Shown here: positions 6,345 through 12,473 of the stretch, piece by piece
How positions within the stretch are numbered: position 1 is the stretch's first letter
How the letters are laid out: every line of letters begins with the position of its first letter
IMG/VR virus record: IMGVR_UViG_3300043446_003742
Span: 1-42,726 of that record
Reading direction: 5' to 3' (one strand)
Source of the DNA: a virus
DNA length: 42,726 nucleotides
The notes under the pieces: generated by a model
The model's input: the letters and a program-made list of their open reading frames with translations, nothing else
Told to the model about the DNA's origin: nothing
Databases searched by the model: none
Translations under genes and position numbers: made by a program

Positions 6345-6526
6345 AAACTATGCTTGATAAAGTCCTGATGGTTGAAGAACTGCTCAACGAGAAGCAACTT
6401 AATGCTCTTCGTGATATGCTTTTTGTGTATAAAGATTTGCAAAAAGAAGTTCATAACTATCCTCCAGAGGATACTCTATTCACTCAATCTCAACGTGAAG
6501 TTTTCGACATTTTTGACATCAAATGA
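6341..6526 (+). CDS. Hypothetical helical protein, 61 aa
   Basis: It is coupled to both neighbours by 4-nt ATGA overlaps. The protein (MKTMLDKVLMVEELLNEKQL...) is leucine-rich and mostly helical, with a proline-containing turn near residue 41 (NYPPEDTLF). No family is recognised. Confidence 0.72.
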   Translation: MKTMLDKVLMVEELLNEKQLNALRDMLFVYKDLQKEVHNYPPEDTLFTQSQREVFDIFDIK

Positions 6527-6723
6527 CTTTTATTGAAGGACTCATTGCATCTGGTTATGTTTATGATGATGAAGATTATGATGGTTGTTATGTGAAACAA
6601 GATTCGGAAGGTTTCATACACTGCTATCAGGAAAATGTGGATGATGAAACTGATACTCTCTGGAATTATGTGAAGATGACTGATGATTTTGATGTAATCA
6701 CAGAAAAGACCTTTATTCCTTAG
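6523..6723 (+). CDS. Acidic hypothetical protein, 66 aa
   Basis: Overlaps the previous gene by ATGA. The product is rich in Asp, Glu and Tyr (YVYDDEDYDGCYVKQDSEG; NVDDETDTLWNYVKMTDDF). It has a beta-like pattern and no known motif. It is the last gene of its operon; a GTGCCACT hairpin follows 6 nt later. Confidence 0.72.
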   Translation: MTFIEGLIASGYVYDDEDYDGCYVKQDSEGFIHCYQENVDDETDTLWNYVKMTDDFDVITEKTFIP

Positions 6724-6728
6724 TGCGA

Positions 6729-6836
6729 TGTGCCACTTGTTCTAGTGGCACACTAAATGAGCACAGACCCCAAAATGTGGTATTCTTAAAGGGTGGAGGG
6801 AGTAAGTCCCACCCAAGTCCCATTCTTTATTCTTTC
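6729..6836 (+). promoter_or_regulatory. Hairpin + promoter + GGGTGGAGGGAG leader (class B cassette)
   Basis: A perfect GTGCCACT/AGTGGCAC hairpin is followed by GAGCAC (6759-6764), 16 nt and TATTCT (6781-6786). The leader contains GGGTGGAGGGAG, which can pair with a CCCACCC 11 nt later, then GTCCCATTCTTTATTCTTT directly before the ATG. Related leaders precede the genes at 8612 and 10213. Confidence 0.65.
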
Positions 6837-7511
6837 ATGGACCGTCAGCAAGTTATTGCTAAAATCCAGTCTATTCTCAAACTGCAGAATGGAACTGACT
6901 TTGAGGGTGAGGCATCTGCTGCTGCACAGATGATTGATAAACTGTGCAAACAGTATGGAATCACCGTCGATGAGGCAACAGAAACTCAAGTTTATGATGA
7001 AGAGTTTTCTTCATTCAAGAGAGTTAATGCTGCACTCTCTCTGCTGCTTAATGCTGTCGCAAACTTCTATGATGCTAAAGCATACCTGAAGAATGGTGAT
7101 ACTAAATCACTTCAAGTCATTGGTAGTGAAGCACAACAAATTCAAGTGCGACTCTATTATGATTACCTGGTGCAGGTGATGGAGAAAGAAGCAGAAGTTG
7201 CACATAAAGCAGAGAAAGTTCTTGCTGAAACTCTGGGCACTTCTGTTTCCCGTTCCTTCAAGTTGAACTTCCGCAAGGCATTTGCAGAAAAAGTTGCAGA
7301 CCGTCTGCGTGAAATGAAAAAGGAAGAGAACCGAGTTCATGATGATGCAGAGGCAGTTGATAAGAAACTCTCCACGATGCGATTTGGACGTGCAAAACGT
7401 ATGAATGGTGCAAGTGGTGCTGGTGCTTATTCTGGTGCAAACGTCGGTGCTGGTGTATCTCTAAACCGTCAAGCATCGGGTTCTGTGACTAAACAACTCT
7501 GCGGGGTGTGA
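6837..7511 (+). CDS. DUF2786-type protein
   Basis: The start is the ATG after the promoter (6837); the longer frame runs through the -10 box. The 224-residue product has the DUF2786 pattern at residues 1-45: a KIQSILKL helix, then EGEASAAAQMIDKLCKQYGI. A central helical part (KVLAETLGTSVSRSFKLNFR) and a Gly/Ala-rich C-terminus (GASGAGAYSGANVGAGVSLN) follow. Such proteins occur in many phages and bacteria; their biochemical role is unsettled. The TGA sits inside the terminator hairpin, so the gene is a unit by itself. Confidence 0.82.
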   Translation: MDRQQVIAKIQSILKLQNGTDFEGEASAAAQMIDKLCKQYGITVDEATETQVYDEEFSSFKRVNAALSLLLNAVANFYDAKAYLKNGDTKSLQVIGSEAQQIQVRLYYDYLVQVMEKEAEVAHKAEKVLAETLGTSVSRSFKLNFRKAFAEKVADRLREMKKEENRVHDDAEAVDKKLSTMRFGRAKRMNGASGAGAYSGANVGAGVSLNRQASGSVTKQLCGV

Positions 7512-7531
7512 GTTAATCTCACCCCTTTTTT
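7503..7531 (+). terminator. Intrinsic terminator after the DUF2786 gene
   Basis: GGGGTG pairs with CACCCC (one arm overlaps the stop codon) and is followed by six T. This is a standard Rho-independent terminator shape, unlike the GTGCCAC hairpins. Confidence 0.8.
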
Positions 7532-7556
7532 ACTTTATTCTTTTCTCCCTACGATT

Positions 7557-7886
7557 ATGACTACTAATTTCTCTGTTGATGACTGCAAAGTTTTGTGGGT
7601 GGTAGGGGCACTCGAACGTCTTGCAACTCTGGGTGTGTTGAATAGTGATGTTCCACTCACTCTTACACAAGATGCAATCGACGATTACATTTCGATTGAT
7701 AATGACCGTCAGTATTTGTTTGAGAGTGATTTTGAGATTGCACAAATCTTTCGGGCAGTTGCAAATGTGAGTAATGAACGTGATGTTGATGAAGATGATA
7801 TGTGTAGTGTGATTGAACTTCTGCTTCACTATAAGAATGACCGTGAAGAACTTGTGAAATATGCACTCTCACAATCATTTGTGTGA
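7557..7886 (+). CDS. Acidic hypothetical protein, 109 aa
   Basis: The ATG is within CGATTATGAC, after a pyrimidine-rich leader (TTATTCTTTTCTCC) and without a Shine-Dalgarno sequence. The protein is helical and acidic (DFEIAQIFRAVANVSNERDV; EDDMCSVIELLLHYKNDREE). No family is recognised. No clear promoter lies between it and the terminator upstream, so its promoter may be within that short gap or it may depend on read-through. Confidence 0.75.
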   Translation: MTTNFSVDDCKVLWVVGALERLATLGVLNSDVPLTLTQDAIDDYISIDNDRQYLFESDFEIAQIFRAVANVSNERDVDEDDMCSVIELLLHYKNDREELVKYALSQSFV

Positions 7887-7919
7887 TGTGTTAGAATCAT
7901 CCTATTATGGAGAATCAAA

Positions 7920-8078
7920 ATGTTTGATGTTCAACTCACACAAGAGGAAATAAACACTATTCTTCAAGGACTTTTTATTCTTGAAGACCAAGAATGGTTC
8001 AGGGGTCATAGTAAAACAGAACCCTTGATTGAGAAGTTTAATCAATTTCTCCCTGACAATAATCAAGAAACTCTTTGA
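7920..8078 (+). CDS. Hypothetical protein, 52 aa (LTxEEIxxIL type)
   Basis: The ATG follows GGAGAATCAAA, a good ribosome site. The product begins MFDVQLTQEEINTILQGLFI; the LT-x-E-E-I-x-x-x-L-x-x-L opening matches the 49-residue protein at 2693-2842. It is helical with an acidic N-terminal half. Function is unknown. Confidence 0.72.
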   Translation: MFDVQLTQEEINTILQGLFILEDQEWFRGHSKTEPLIEKFNQFLPDNNQETL

Positions 8079-8089
8079 CACTAAAGATT

Positions 8090-8410
8090 ATGAATCGTCA
8101 AGTCATCAACTATCCCGAAACTCAAGAAGAATGGGATAATCTCCCTCAAGATTTTTTTGATTATCTTAATGTTTTGGATGAGGCAAAAAGTATCAAAGCA
8201 GAACATACAAATAATCCAGTAGACCCACTCTATCCTACTTACGATTATGAGTGGGAACTTGATGGTAAACTCTCATTGGAGACTATTCTTTATTATTGGA
8301 ATCAAGTCGATAAAGAACTTCCTTCTAATGATGAAATCCTTGATGGAATCAACGAAGGATATGCAGAGGCAGCATATGATGATTATGTAAGTTCTGCATA
8401 TTCTTACTAA
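8090..8410 (+). CDS. Acidic Tyr-rich hypothetical protein, 106 aa
   Basis: The ATG at 8090 is chosen (AAAGATTATG context); the upstream TTG in frame overlaps the previous stop. The protein is rich in Tyr, Asp and Trp (EEWDNLPQDFFDYLNVLDEA; YDYEWELDGKLSLETILYYW) and strongly acidic. No family is recognised. The sequence TCTCAAGGTGAGTC, found after two other stop codons in the window, begins 10 nt after this stop. Confidence 0.75.
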   Translation: MNRQVINYPETQEEWDNLPQDFFDYLNVLDEAKSIKAEHTNNPVDPLYPTYDYEWELDGKLSLETILYYWNQVDKELPSNDEILDGINEGYAEAAYDDYVSSAYSY

Positions 8411-8419
8411 CAGACATCA

Positions 8420-8611
8420 TCTCAAGGTGAGTCTCTTATACTGTGTACCACTTGTTCTTGTGGCACACTAAAAGAGCACAGCGCCCAAAGGGTGCTATAT
8501 TAAGAGGGTGGTGAGGGAGGTCCGTCAGTTTCGCACTGTCGGGTCTCTGGTCTGGAATGTTCTTTATAGAAATCCAGACACTCACTACTTACCTTCCTTA
8601 TTCTCTACAAA
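8420..8611 (+). promoter_or_regulatory. Tail motif, hairpin, promoter and structured leader (class B cassette)
   Basis: The region has, in order: TCTCAAGGTGAGTC; an imperfect GTGTACCAC/GTGGCACAC hairpin (8443-8468); GAGCAC (8474-8479); 16 nt; an extended -10 TGC-TATATT (8496-8501); GAGGGTGG. A second hairpin, GTCTGGA/TCCAGAC (8550-8579), holds an inner TTCT/AGAA pair in its loop. A leader of about 105 nt for a small membrane protein suggests post-transcriptional control. Confidence 0.65.
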
Positions 8612-8953
8612 ATGGAACTGACTAATTCTTTCCCCCCTGTCGATGCTCTTGTTGAGTTTAGCAACAAGAAACTCAAAGAGTTCGATTATGTCCAATTTGG
8701 TCAAAATGGGATTAAAACTGCCGCAACTTTTGCTGCTATTGTTGTTGGTGTTGTTTCCTATGTGTGGACTGCACTGCAACTGTGGTGGGAAGATAATGGT
8801 GAAGCAACGCAAGTCAATTTTATTCGCTTTGTTGTGAATGTAATTGATTTTATCGGCGCGATTGTAACTGAAACTCCCAAAGTTTATCGTTGGGTACAAC
8901 TGAATAGCAATCGCCTGATTGATTCTCTGTTCTTTCAAGTCGCCTTTAACTGA
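8612..8953 (+). CDS. Membrane protein, 113 aa
   Basis: Two hydrophobic stretches are seen: about residues 33-59 (TAATFAAIVVGVVSYVWTAL) and about 74-88 (NVIDFIGAIVTE). The N-terminus is polar, and the piece between the spans is acidic (WWEDNGEATQ). A one- or two-pass inner-membrane protein is likely. The leader is pyrimidine-rich (CTTCCTTATTCTCT) and structured. Function is unknown. Confidence 0.78.
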   Translation: MELTNSFPPVDALVEFSNKKLKEFDYVQFGQNGIKTAATFAAIVVGVVSYVWTALQLWWEDNGEATQVNFIRFVVNVIDFIGAIVTETPKVYRWVQLNSNRLIDSLFFQVAFN

Positions 8954-8955
8954 TT

Positions 8956-9117
8956 ATGCTCTACAACATTAGAGTTGAGTTTAAGGATGGCACTGTTGAT
9001 AAGTTTCAACGCAGAAGCAACATCAAACCTATTAACAGTGTAAAACTCAATGATAAGATTGCTAATGAGATTTTTCCGCGAGAGTGGAAAGAAATCTCCT
9101 CTCAACCTGTTTATTGA
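8956..9117 (+). CDS. Hypothetical basic protein, 53 aa
   Basis: It starts at a TGA-TT-ATG junction with the membrane-protein gene. The product begins MLYNIRVEFKDGTVDKFQRR and has a beta-hairpin-like first half and a basic middle (RRSNIKPINSVKLNDKIAN). No family is recognised. Confidence 0.7.
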   Translation: MLYNIRVEFKDGTVDKFQRRSNIKPINSVKLNDKIANEIFPREWKEISSQPVY

Positions 9118-9126
9118 TTATCGTAA

Positions 9127-9312
9127 ATGAGCACTAAAATGAACCGCGACCAACTGACTGAAGCATACGTTGATCGTATTCTTGATAATATGAGCACCAA
9201 AGATTTGATGCGAATTGTTGGTGATCAAATGGAAGAAAACCTCAGTTCTTATAGTGATGAAGAACTGATTAGTGAAATTACTGAATACTACCCTGAATTG
9301 CTTGGGGAGTGA
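9127..9312 (+). CDS. Acidic hypothetical protein, 61 aa (DQxExN/EEL family)
   Basis: The protein reads DLMRIVGDQMEENLSSYSDE and then ELISEITEYYPELL, matching the pattern in the 85-residue protein at 5163-5420, here with a shorter middle. Two starts are possible (9127 or 9139); I keep the first. It lies 9 nt after the previous gene and closes the operon before a GTGCCAC hairpin. Confidence 0.75.
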   Translation: MSTKMNRDQLTEAYVDRILDNMSTKDLMRIVGDQMEENLSSYSDEELISEITEYYPELLGE

Positions 9313-9319
9313 GAACTAA

Positions 9320-9401
9320 TGTGCCACTAATTCTTGTGGCACAATACACTCCCCAAACGTCCACTGTCCCTGCTATGATGAACGGAGTTCATCAATCAAC
9401 G
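9320..9401 (+). promoter_or_regulatory. Hairpin + extended -10 promoter + AACGGAGTTCA leader (class C cassette)
   Basis: TGTGCCAC/GTGGCACA (9320-9343) is followed by TGC-TATGAT (9374-9379) and GAACGGAGTTCA, the leader also found after 2666 and 11636. The -35 region (CCCCAA) is not sigma70-like. Confidence 0.68.
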
Positions 9402-9605
9402 ATGCTTTTTCTCACTTATCCCGATCACGGTTGTGTTTATACTCTTTCGCAAGAGGATGGTGATGAACTCTATTATGCTCCCATTTATTCCAATGGGAAT
9501 GTAAATCTTGAGGAGTTTGCTCCTGTAGATTTGGATTCTATTGATATGGATGAGATGGAAATCTTTGATATTCGAAATCGCCTTGTGAAACTGAGTCAAG
9601 TCTAA
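9402..9605 (+). CDS. Acidic hypothetical protein, 67 aa
   Basis: I choose ATG 9402, about 22 nt after the -10 box, over ATGs at or within the promoter (9376, 9379). The product (MLFLTYPDHGCVYTLSQEDG...) is beta-like in its first half and acidic in the second (DSIDMDEMEIFDIRNRLVKL). No family is recognised. Confidence 0.7.
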   Translation: MLFLTYPDHGCVYTLSQEDGDELYYAPIYSNGNVNLEEFAPVDLDSIDMDEMEIFDIRNRLVKLSQV

Positions 9606-9649
9606 ATCCTCAGTTTCATTCTTTCACTCACTTTACTTTCTTTTTGATC

Positions 9650-10066
9650 ATGTCTGTTACTTTCACTGTGAACTACAAAGAAATCTACGGCACCGAGACT
9701 GTTGATAAAATTGATGAACTTCTTGAGAATAATTATGCTCTGGAAGACATCCTTGAGTTTATTGATCAAAATTCAGAAGAAGACTTCCGCGACTATTATG
9801 AAGAGTATGTGACTGCTGGTGAAGATTATTCTTACGCAGCAGTCGATGCTTTTGTTGAAGAGTTTGGACTTGATTGTGTTTCCTCCTTCACCGATTCTTA
9901 CCAAGGTGAGTATTCGAGTGAAGCAGAGTTTGCGGAACAGTTCTGCGATGACATGGGTTATGAAATCCCTGACTTTGTTGAAGTTGATTGGCAAGCAACT
10001 TTCGATCGCCAACTTCATTATGACTATTCCTATGTGAATGGTTATGTCTTCAACAAAAACTTCTGA
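9650..10066 (+). CDS. ardA: ArdA-like antirestriction (DNA-mimic) protein
   Basis: The ATG at 9650 gives 138 residues. The C-terminal half matches the ArdA pattern: AAVDAFVEEFG, then FTDSYQGEYSSEAEFAEQF, then IPDFVEVDWQATFDRQL and a final aromatic segment GYVFNKNF. The protein is highly acidic throughout. ArdA proteins are curved, acidic mimics of B-form DNA that occupy type I restriction-modification enzymes. Usual ArdA is about 165-170 residues; this one is shorter and its N-terminal 50 residues do not obviously match ArdA domain 1, so it may be a reduced form. It is the last gene before a regulatory cassette. The family call rests on motif memory. Confidence 0.72.
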   Translation: MSVTFTVNYKEIYGTETVDKIDELLENNYALEDILEFIDQNSEEDFRDYYEEYVTAGEDYSYAAVDAFVEEFGLDCVSSFTDSYQGEYSSEAEFAEQFCDDMGYEIPDFVEVDWQATFDRQLHYDYSYVNGYVFNKNF

Positions 10067-10212
10067 TCTCAAGGTGAGTCGCTGATGCTGTGTGCCACTT
10101 GTACTGGTGGCACACTAAACGGGCACTGGCACTTTTTTATGGTAGATTAAGAGGGTGGAGGGAGCGGGTCTCACCGTCCCGCCCCGAGTCCCATTGTTTA
10201 TTCTTTTTAGAA
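10067..10212 (+). promoter_or_regulatory. Tail motif, hairpin, promoter and GGGTGGAGGGAG leader (class B cassette)
   Basis: TCTCAAGGTGAGTC overlaps the end of the ArdA-like gene. Then follow a perfect 9-bp GTGTGCCAC/GTGGCACAC hairpin (10090-10115), an extended -10 TGG-TAGATT (10143-10148), GGGTGGAGGGAG, a GCGGG/CCCGC hairpin, and GTCCCATTGTTTATTCTTTT before the ATG. It closely resembles the leader before 6837. Confidence 0.68.
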
Positions 10213-10791
10213 ATGACTTCTTTCACTGTTGAAAAGCAAGGTCAAGAGATTAACTTTGAGAGTAAGTTTGATAATCTGCAAGATGCAAAGGAATATATTG
10301 TAAATAAACTGAACTATAATGATTTCGCAATGAATCTGGTTGAGAAGAAGAAAGTGAGTGAAAAGCAAATTGCTTGGATGCACTATCTTGCAACTCAAGG
10401 TGTCATTGATTCTCAAACTCCTGTTGAGGATGGTGAGTATATGAATGTGGTCAAGAAAATGTATGATGCAGGTAAGAATCGCAAGACTAAGTTTCAAGTG
10501 CGACTGCCTGGTATTACTCTTTCCACTGTAAATCGAGGTGCAAATATCGGTTGTGTTTATGTCTATGAAAACAACCAATATGTTGCTAAGATTACTCAAA
10601 ATGGTGAGTTGATTGGTAATGTCAGTGAGGATGTAAAGAATCTTCTGGAGGATGCAAATGAGAATCTTTTGCAACTGGCGAAGATTTATGGTCACGAATC
10701 TGGATCTTGCTCTATTTGTGGTCGCACACTGAACGATCCTCTCTCTGTGCAAATGGGAATTGGTCCTATTTGTGCAAAACTGTTCAACTGA
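10213..10791 (+). CDS. DUF6011-type zinc-ribbon protein
   Basis: The start at 10213 follows the promoter and leader. The 192-residue product has a helical N-terminal part with NDFAMNLVEKKKVSEKQIAW, a middle beta part, and a C-terminal CSICGRTLNDPLSVQMGIGP followed by ICAKLFN. The last part fits the DUF6011 pattern C-x2-CGR-x-L-x-DP-x-S-x5-GP-x-C, a probable metal-binding ribbon (three Cys, plus a likely fourth ligand). Similar proteins are common in cyanophages; their role is unknown. It heads a group of four small genes. Confidence 0.82.
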   Translation: MTSFTVEKQGQEINFESKFDNLQDAKEYIVNKLNYNDFAMNLVEKKKVSEKQIAWMHYLATQGVIDSQTPVEDGEYMNVVKKMYDAGKNRKTKFQVRLPGITLSTVNRGANIGCVYVYENNQYVAKITQNGELIGNVSEDVKNLLEDANENLLQLAKIYGHESGSCSICGRTLNDPLSVQMGIGPICAKLFN

Positions 10792-10812
10792 GTTCTTTAT
10801 TCTTTTTTTCCA

Positions 10813-11067
10813 ATGTTTGACCAACTTACATTTGTCCCGCATCTAAATGGTATTCCTGGTGCGATTGGTGCAAGGTATAAGTTTTCCAATGATTGGGAGA
10901 TTTCAGTAGTTTCTGGACCTGCTGGTTGTGGATTATATGGAAATGTTGATGATGAGACATATGAAGTTGCAATCTTCCGACCGAATGGACATATGACTGA
11001 AGATGTAAGTGGATGGAATACAAAACAAGAAGTATCTGCGATGATGTGGATACTGTCTCAACTCTAG
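10813..11067 (+). CDS. Conserved cyanophage-type hypothetical protein, 84 aa
   Basis: The leader is a pure pyrimidine stretch (TTCTTTATTCTTTTTTTCC) without a Shine-Dalgarno sequence. The protein has a beta-rich pattern (GARYKFSNDWEISVVSGPAG; YEVAIFRPNGHMTEDVSGW) and a final helix (EVSAMMWILSQL). I recall similar cyanophage proteins with Y-x-F-x-N-x-x-x-S-V-V and a DDVxG-x-x-x-x-EV ending, all of unknown function. Confidence 0.78.
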   Translation: MFDQLTFVPHLNGIPGAIGARYKFSNDWEISVVSGPAGCGLYGNVDDETYEVAIFRPNGHMTEDVSGWNTKQEVSAMMWILSQL

Positions 11068-11099
11068 TTTTTTAATCACTTCACACCACACTCTCAAAA

Positions 11100-11282
11100 A
11101 TGACTAAAACTGAAACAATCAAATTTCTCATCAATCAAATTGAAGGTGATTTGGAAGACCTGTCTTGGCAGATTCGAGAGGAGACAAATTATGAAGATAA
11201 TTCTGTTGATGATTTGAGTGAAGAGTATGATGAGAAGAAAGAACATCTAGAGAATCTCAAAAGCATTCTTTCCCAACTCTGA
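11100..11282 (+). CDS. Acidic coiled-coil protein, 60 aa
   Basis: The entire product is predicted helix with heptad-like hydrophobic spacing (IKFLINQIEGDLEDLSWQIR; KKEHLENLKSILSQL) and many acidic residues. A small dimeric coiled coil is likely. No ribosome site is evident; the leader is CA-rich. Function is unknown. Confidence 0.72.
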   Translation: MTKTETIKFLINQIEGDLEDLSWQIREETNYEDNSVDDLSEEYDEKKEHLENLKSILSQL

Positions 11283-11309
11283 CCTAAATTAACAAAGGGG
11301 AAAAAACCA

Positions 11310-11540
11310 ATGTCTAAAACACAACGCAAAGGTAATGATTCTGATTATTACCCATACCGCCGACCAAAGACATTTAATGAAATCAAGCAACTTGAAACTT
11401 TACTTCACGATAATGAGGTAGAACTTCGAAATAGGGATAAATCAAAGATTCATAATCTTCCCACTGTTTATGATGACATTGTAAAGAGTGGATATTATGA
11501 GGATTATGATTGGAAACATCATTGGGATAAAGAATCATAG
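11310..11540 (+). CDS. Hypothetical protein, 76 aa
   Basis: The ATG follows AAAGGGGAAAA, a good ribosome site. The protein is charged and Tyr-rich (DSDYYPYRRPKTFNEIKQLE; SGYYEDYDWKHHWDKES). No domain is recognised. TCTCAAGGTGAGTC follows the stop directly. Confidence 0.72.
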   Translation: MSKTQRKGNDSDYYPYRRPKTFNEIKQLETLLHDNEVELRNRDKSKIHNLPTVYDDIVKSGYYEDYDWKHHWDKES

Positions 11541-11664
11541 TCTCAAGGTGAGTCCAGCATAGCGATAAGGGATGCTGATAGGTAGAAGAACCCAAAGTGT
11601 ATCAGGGCGAACTACGGGGCACCCTGCCCCCATGCTATGATGAACGGAGTTCAAGGATGAGGAA
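11541..11664 (+). promoter_or_regulatory. Tail motif, hairpins and extended -10 promoter (class C cassette)
   Basis: TCTCAAGGTGAGTC (11541-11554) is followed by CAGCAT/ATGCTG and GGGGCA/TGCCCC hairpins (the latter at 11616-11630), then TGC-TATGAT (11636-11641) and GAACGGAGTTCA, and a GAGGAA ribosome site. The usual GTGCCAC hairpin is replaced by the other two. Confidence 0.65.
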
Positions 11665-11841
11665 ATGACCACTGCTCAACGGATGGAACGTCAATTCTTT
11701 ATTCAAATGATTGCTCTTGTGAATGAGATTCAATCTGACAAAACTATTCTTCACTCGCAATCTGGTTCTTATCGCAAATCTGCTTGGTGCAAAGTAATTA
11801 AAACTCCCAAGCAAGATCAATCTGCACTTGCTTCTGTTTGA
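11665..11841 (+). CDS. Basic hypothetical protein, 58 aa
   Basis: ATG 11665 lies 4 nt after GAGGAA; an upstream ATG at 11657 ends after three codons. The product (MTTAQRMERQFFIQMIALVN...) has a helical N-terminal half, and its second half is basic and Ser/Lys-rich (SGSYRKSAWCKVIKTPKQ). No family is recognised. Confidence 0.7.
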   Translation: MTTAQRMERQFFIQMIALVNEIQSDKTILHSQSGSYRKSAWCKVIKTPKQDQSALASV

Positions 11842-11860
11842 TTTTCTCTACACTCAATCA

Positions 11861-12046
11861 ATGATGAAACTTACTAAAGCACAAAAAGAGATTCTACTGA
11901 CTCTTGAGAATGGTGATGAAGTGAATAACTGGTCGCAACGTATGCGAGCACTTCAACCATTGATTGATGCTGGTATTGTTTACATTAAGGTGACGAATGA
12001 TAAGAATGGTATTACCGAGGATGTAAGAATCGCACTGGTCGATTAG
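11861..12046 (+). CDS. Hypothetical protein, 61 aa (winged-helix-like)
   Basis: The gene starts at tandem ATGs (11861/11864) after a CT-rich leader. The protein reads LTKAQKEILLTLENGDEVNN, then RALQPLIDAGIVYIKVTNDK, a helix-helix-strand order like small winged-helix or helix-turn-helix domains. A DNA-binding role is only suggested. It heads the run of tiny genes to 13084. Confidence 0.7.
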   Translation: MMKLTKAQKEILLTLENGDEVNNWSQRMRALQPLIDAGIVYIKVTNDKNGITEDVRIALVD

Positions 12047-12067
12047 TTCTTTTTTTCTCAAAACAAA

Positions 12068-12226
12068 ATGACATTCACTGAAGTTCTAGAATCTCTTCCG
12101 CAGTTTATTGATGAAATGCAACCTGATCTTGAGATGATTTATGATTTCATCACAGAACAACTCTGCACTGAAGATTTAACTGATGCAGAATGGAGTCAAA
12201 TTCTTAATCTTTACACTTCTTACTGA
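12068..12226 (+). CDS. Acidic helical protein, 52 aa
   Basis: The leader is CTCAAAACAAA without a clear ribosome site. The product (MTFTEVLESLPQFIDEMQPD...) is acidic and helical. Its stop overlaps the next start by one base (TGATG). No family is recognised. Confidence 0.68.
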   Translation: MTFTEVLESLPQFIDEMQPDLEMIYDFITEQLCTEDLTDAEWSQILNLYTSY

Positions 12227-12345
12227 TGAACGATTCTACACTTGATCTTTTTACAGATCATGAAGATGCAGAAGATGCAACAATCGAAGAACTTGCTGCT
12301 GCATTAGAAATCACTGTTGATTATTTTCTCGCGGAGTTTGTTTGA
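12226..12345 (+). CDS. Acidic mini-protein, 39 aa
   Basis: The 39 residues contain FTDHEDAEDATIEELAAALE and a helical C-terminus. Both ends overlap neighbours by one base (TGATG), the pattern of tightly coupled translation, which is the main support for this short frame. About a third of the residues are Asp or Glu. Confidence 0.62.
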   Translation: MNDSTLDLFTDHEDAEDATIEELAAALEITVDYFLAEFV

Positions 12346-12473
12346 TGATTAAGTACACCTTCGACATTATCACTCATCAACCAGTTTATGTTGTTTGTAA
12401 TGTAAATCACCAACCACAAGTCATTACAACTAACATCTGCACTGCAATTCACAAACTTCAACAAGTAAAATGA
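12345..12473 (+). CDS. Mini-protein, 42 aa
   Basis: The product begins MIKYTFDIITHQPVYVVCNV, a beta-hairpin-like pattern with several His. It is coupled to both neighbours (1-nt and 4-nt overlaps). No family is recognised. Confidence 0.62.
   Translation: MIKYTFDIITHQPVYVVCNVNHQPQVITTNICTAIHKLQQVK

Noticed and set aside
10213-10791. Longer version of the DUF6011 gene starting at 10090
   Set aside because: The extra 41 codons would run through the GTGTGCCAC hairpin and the -10 box.
10207-10842. 211-codon minus-strand frame opposite the DUF6011 gene
   Set aside because: It is a shadow of the DUF6011 gene and its leader; no domain or start signal is seen.
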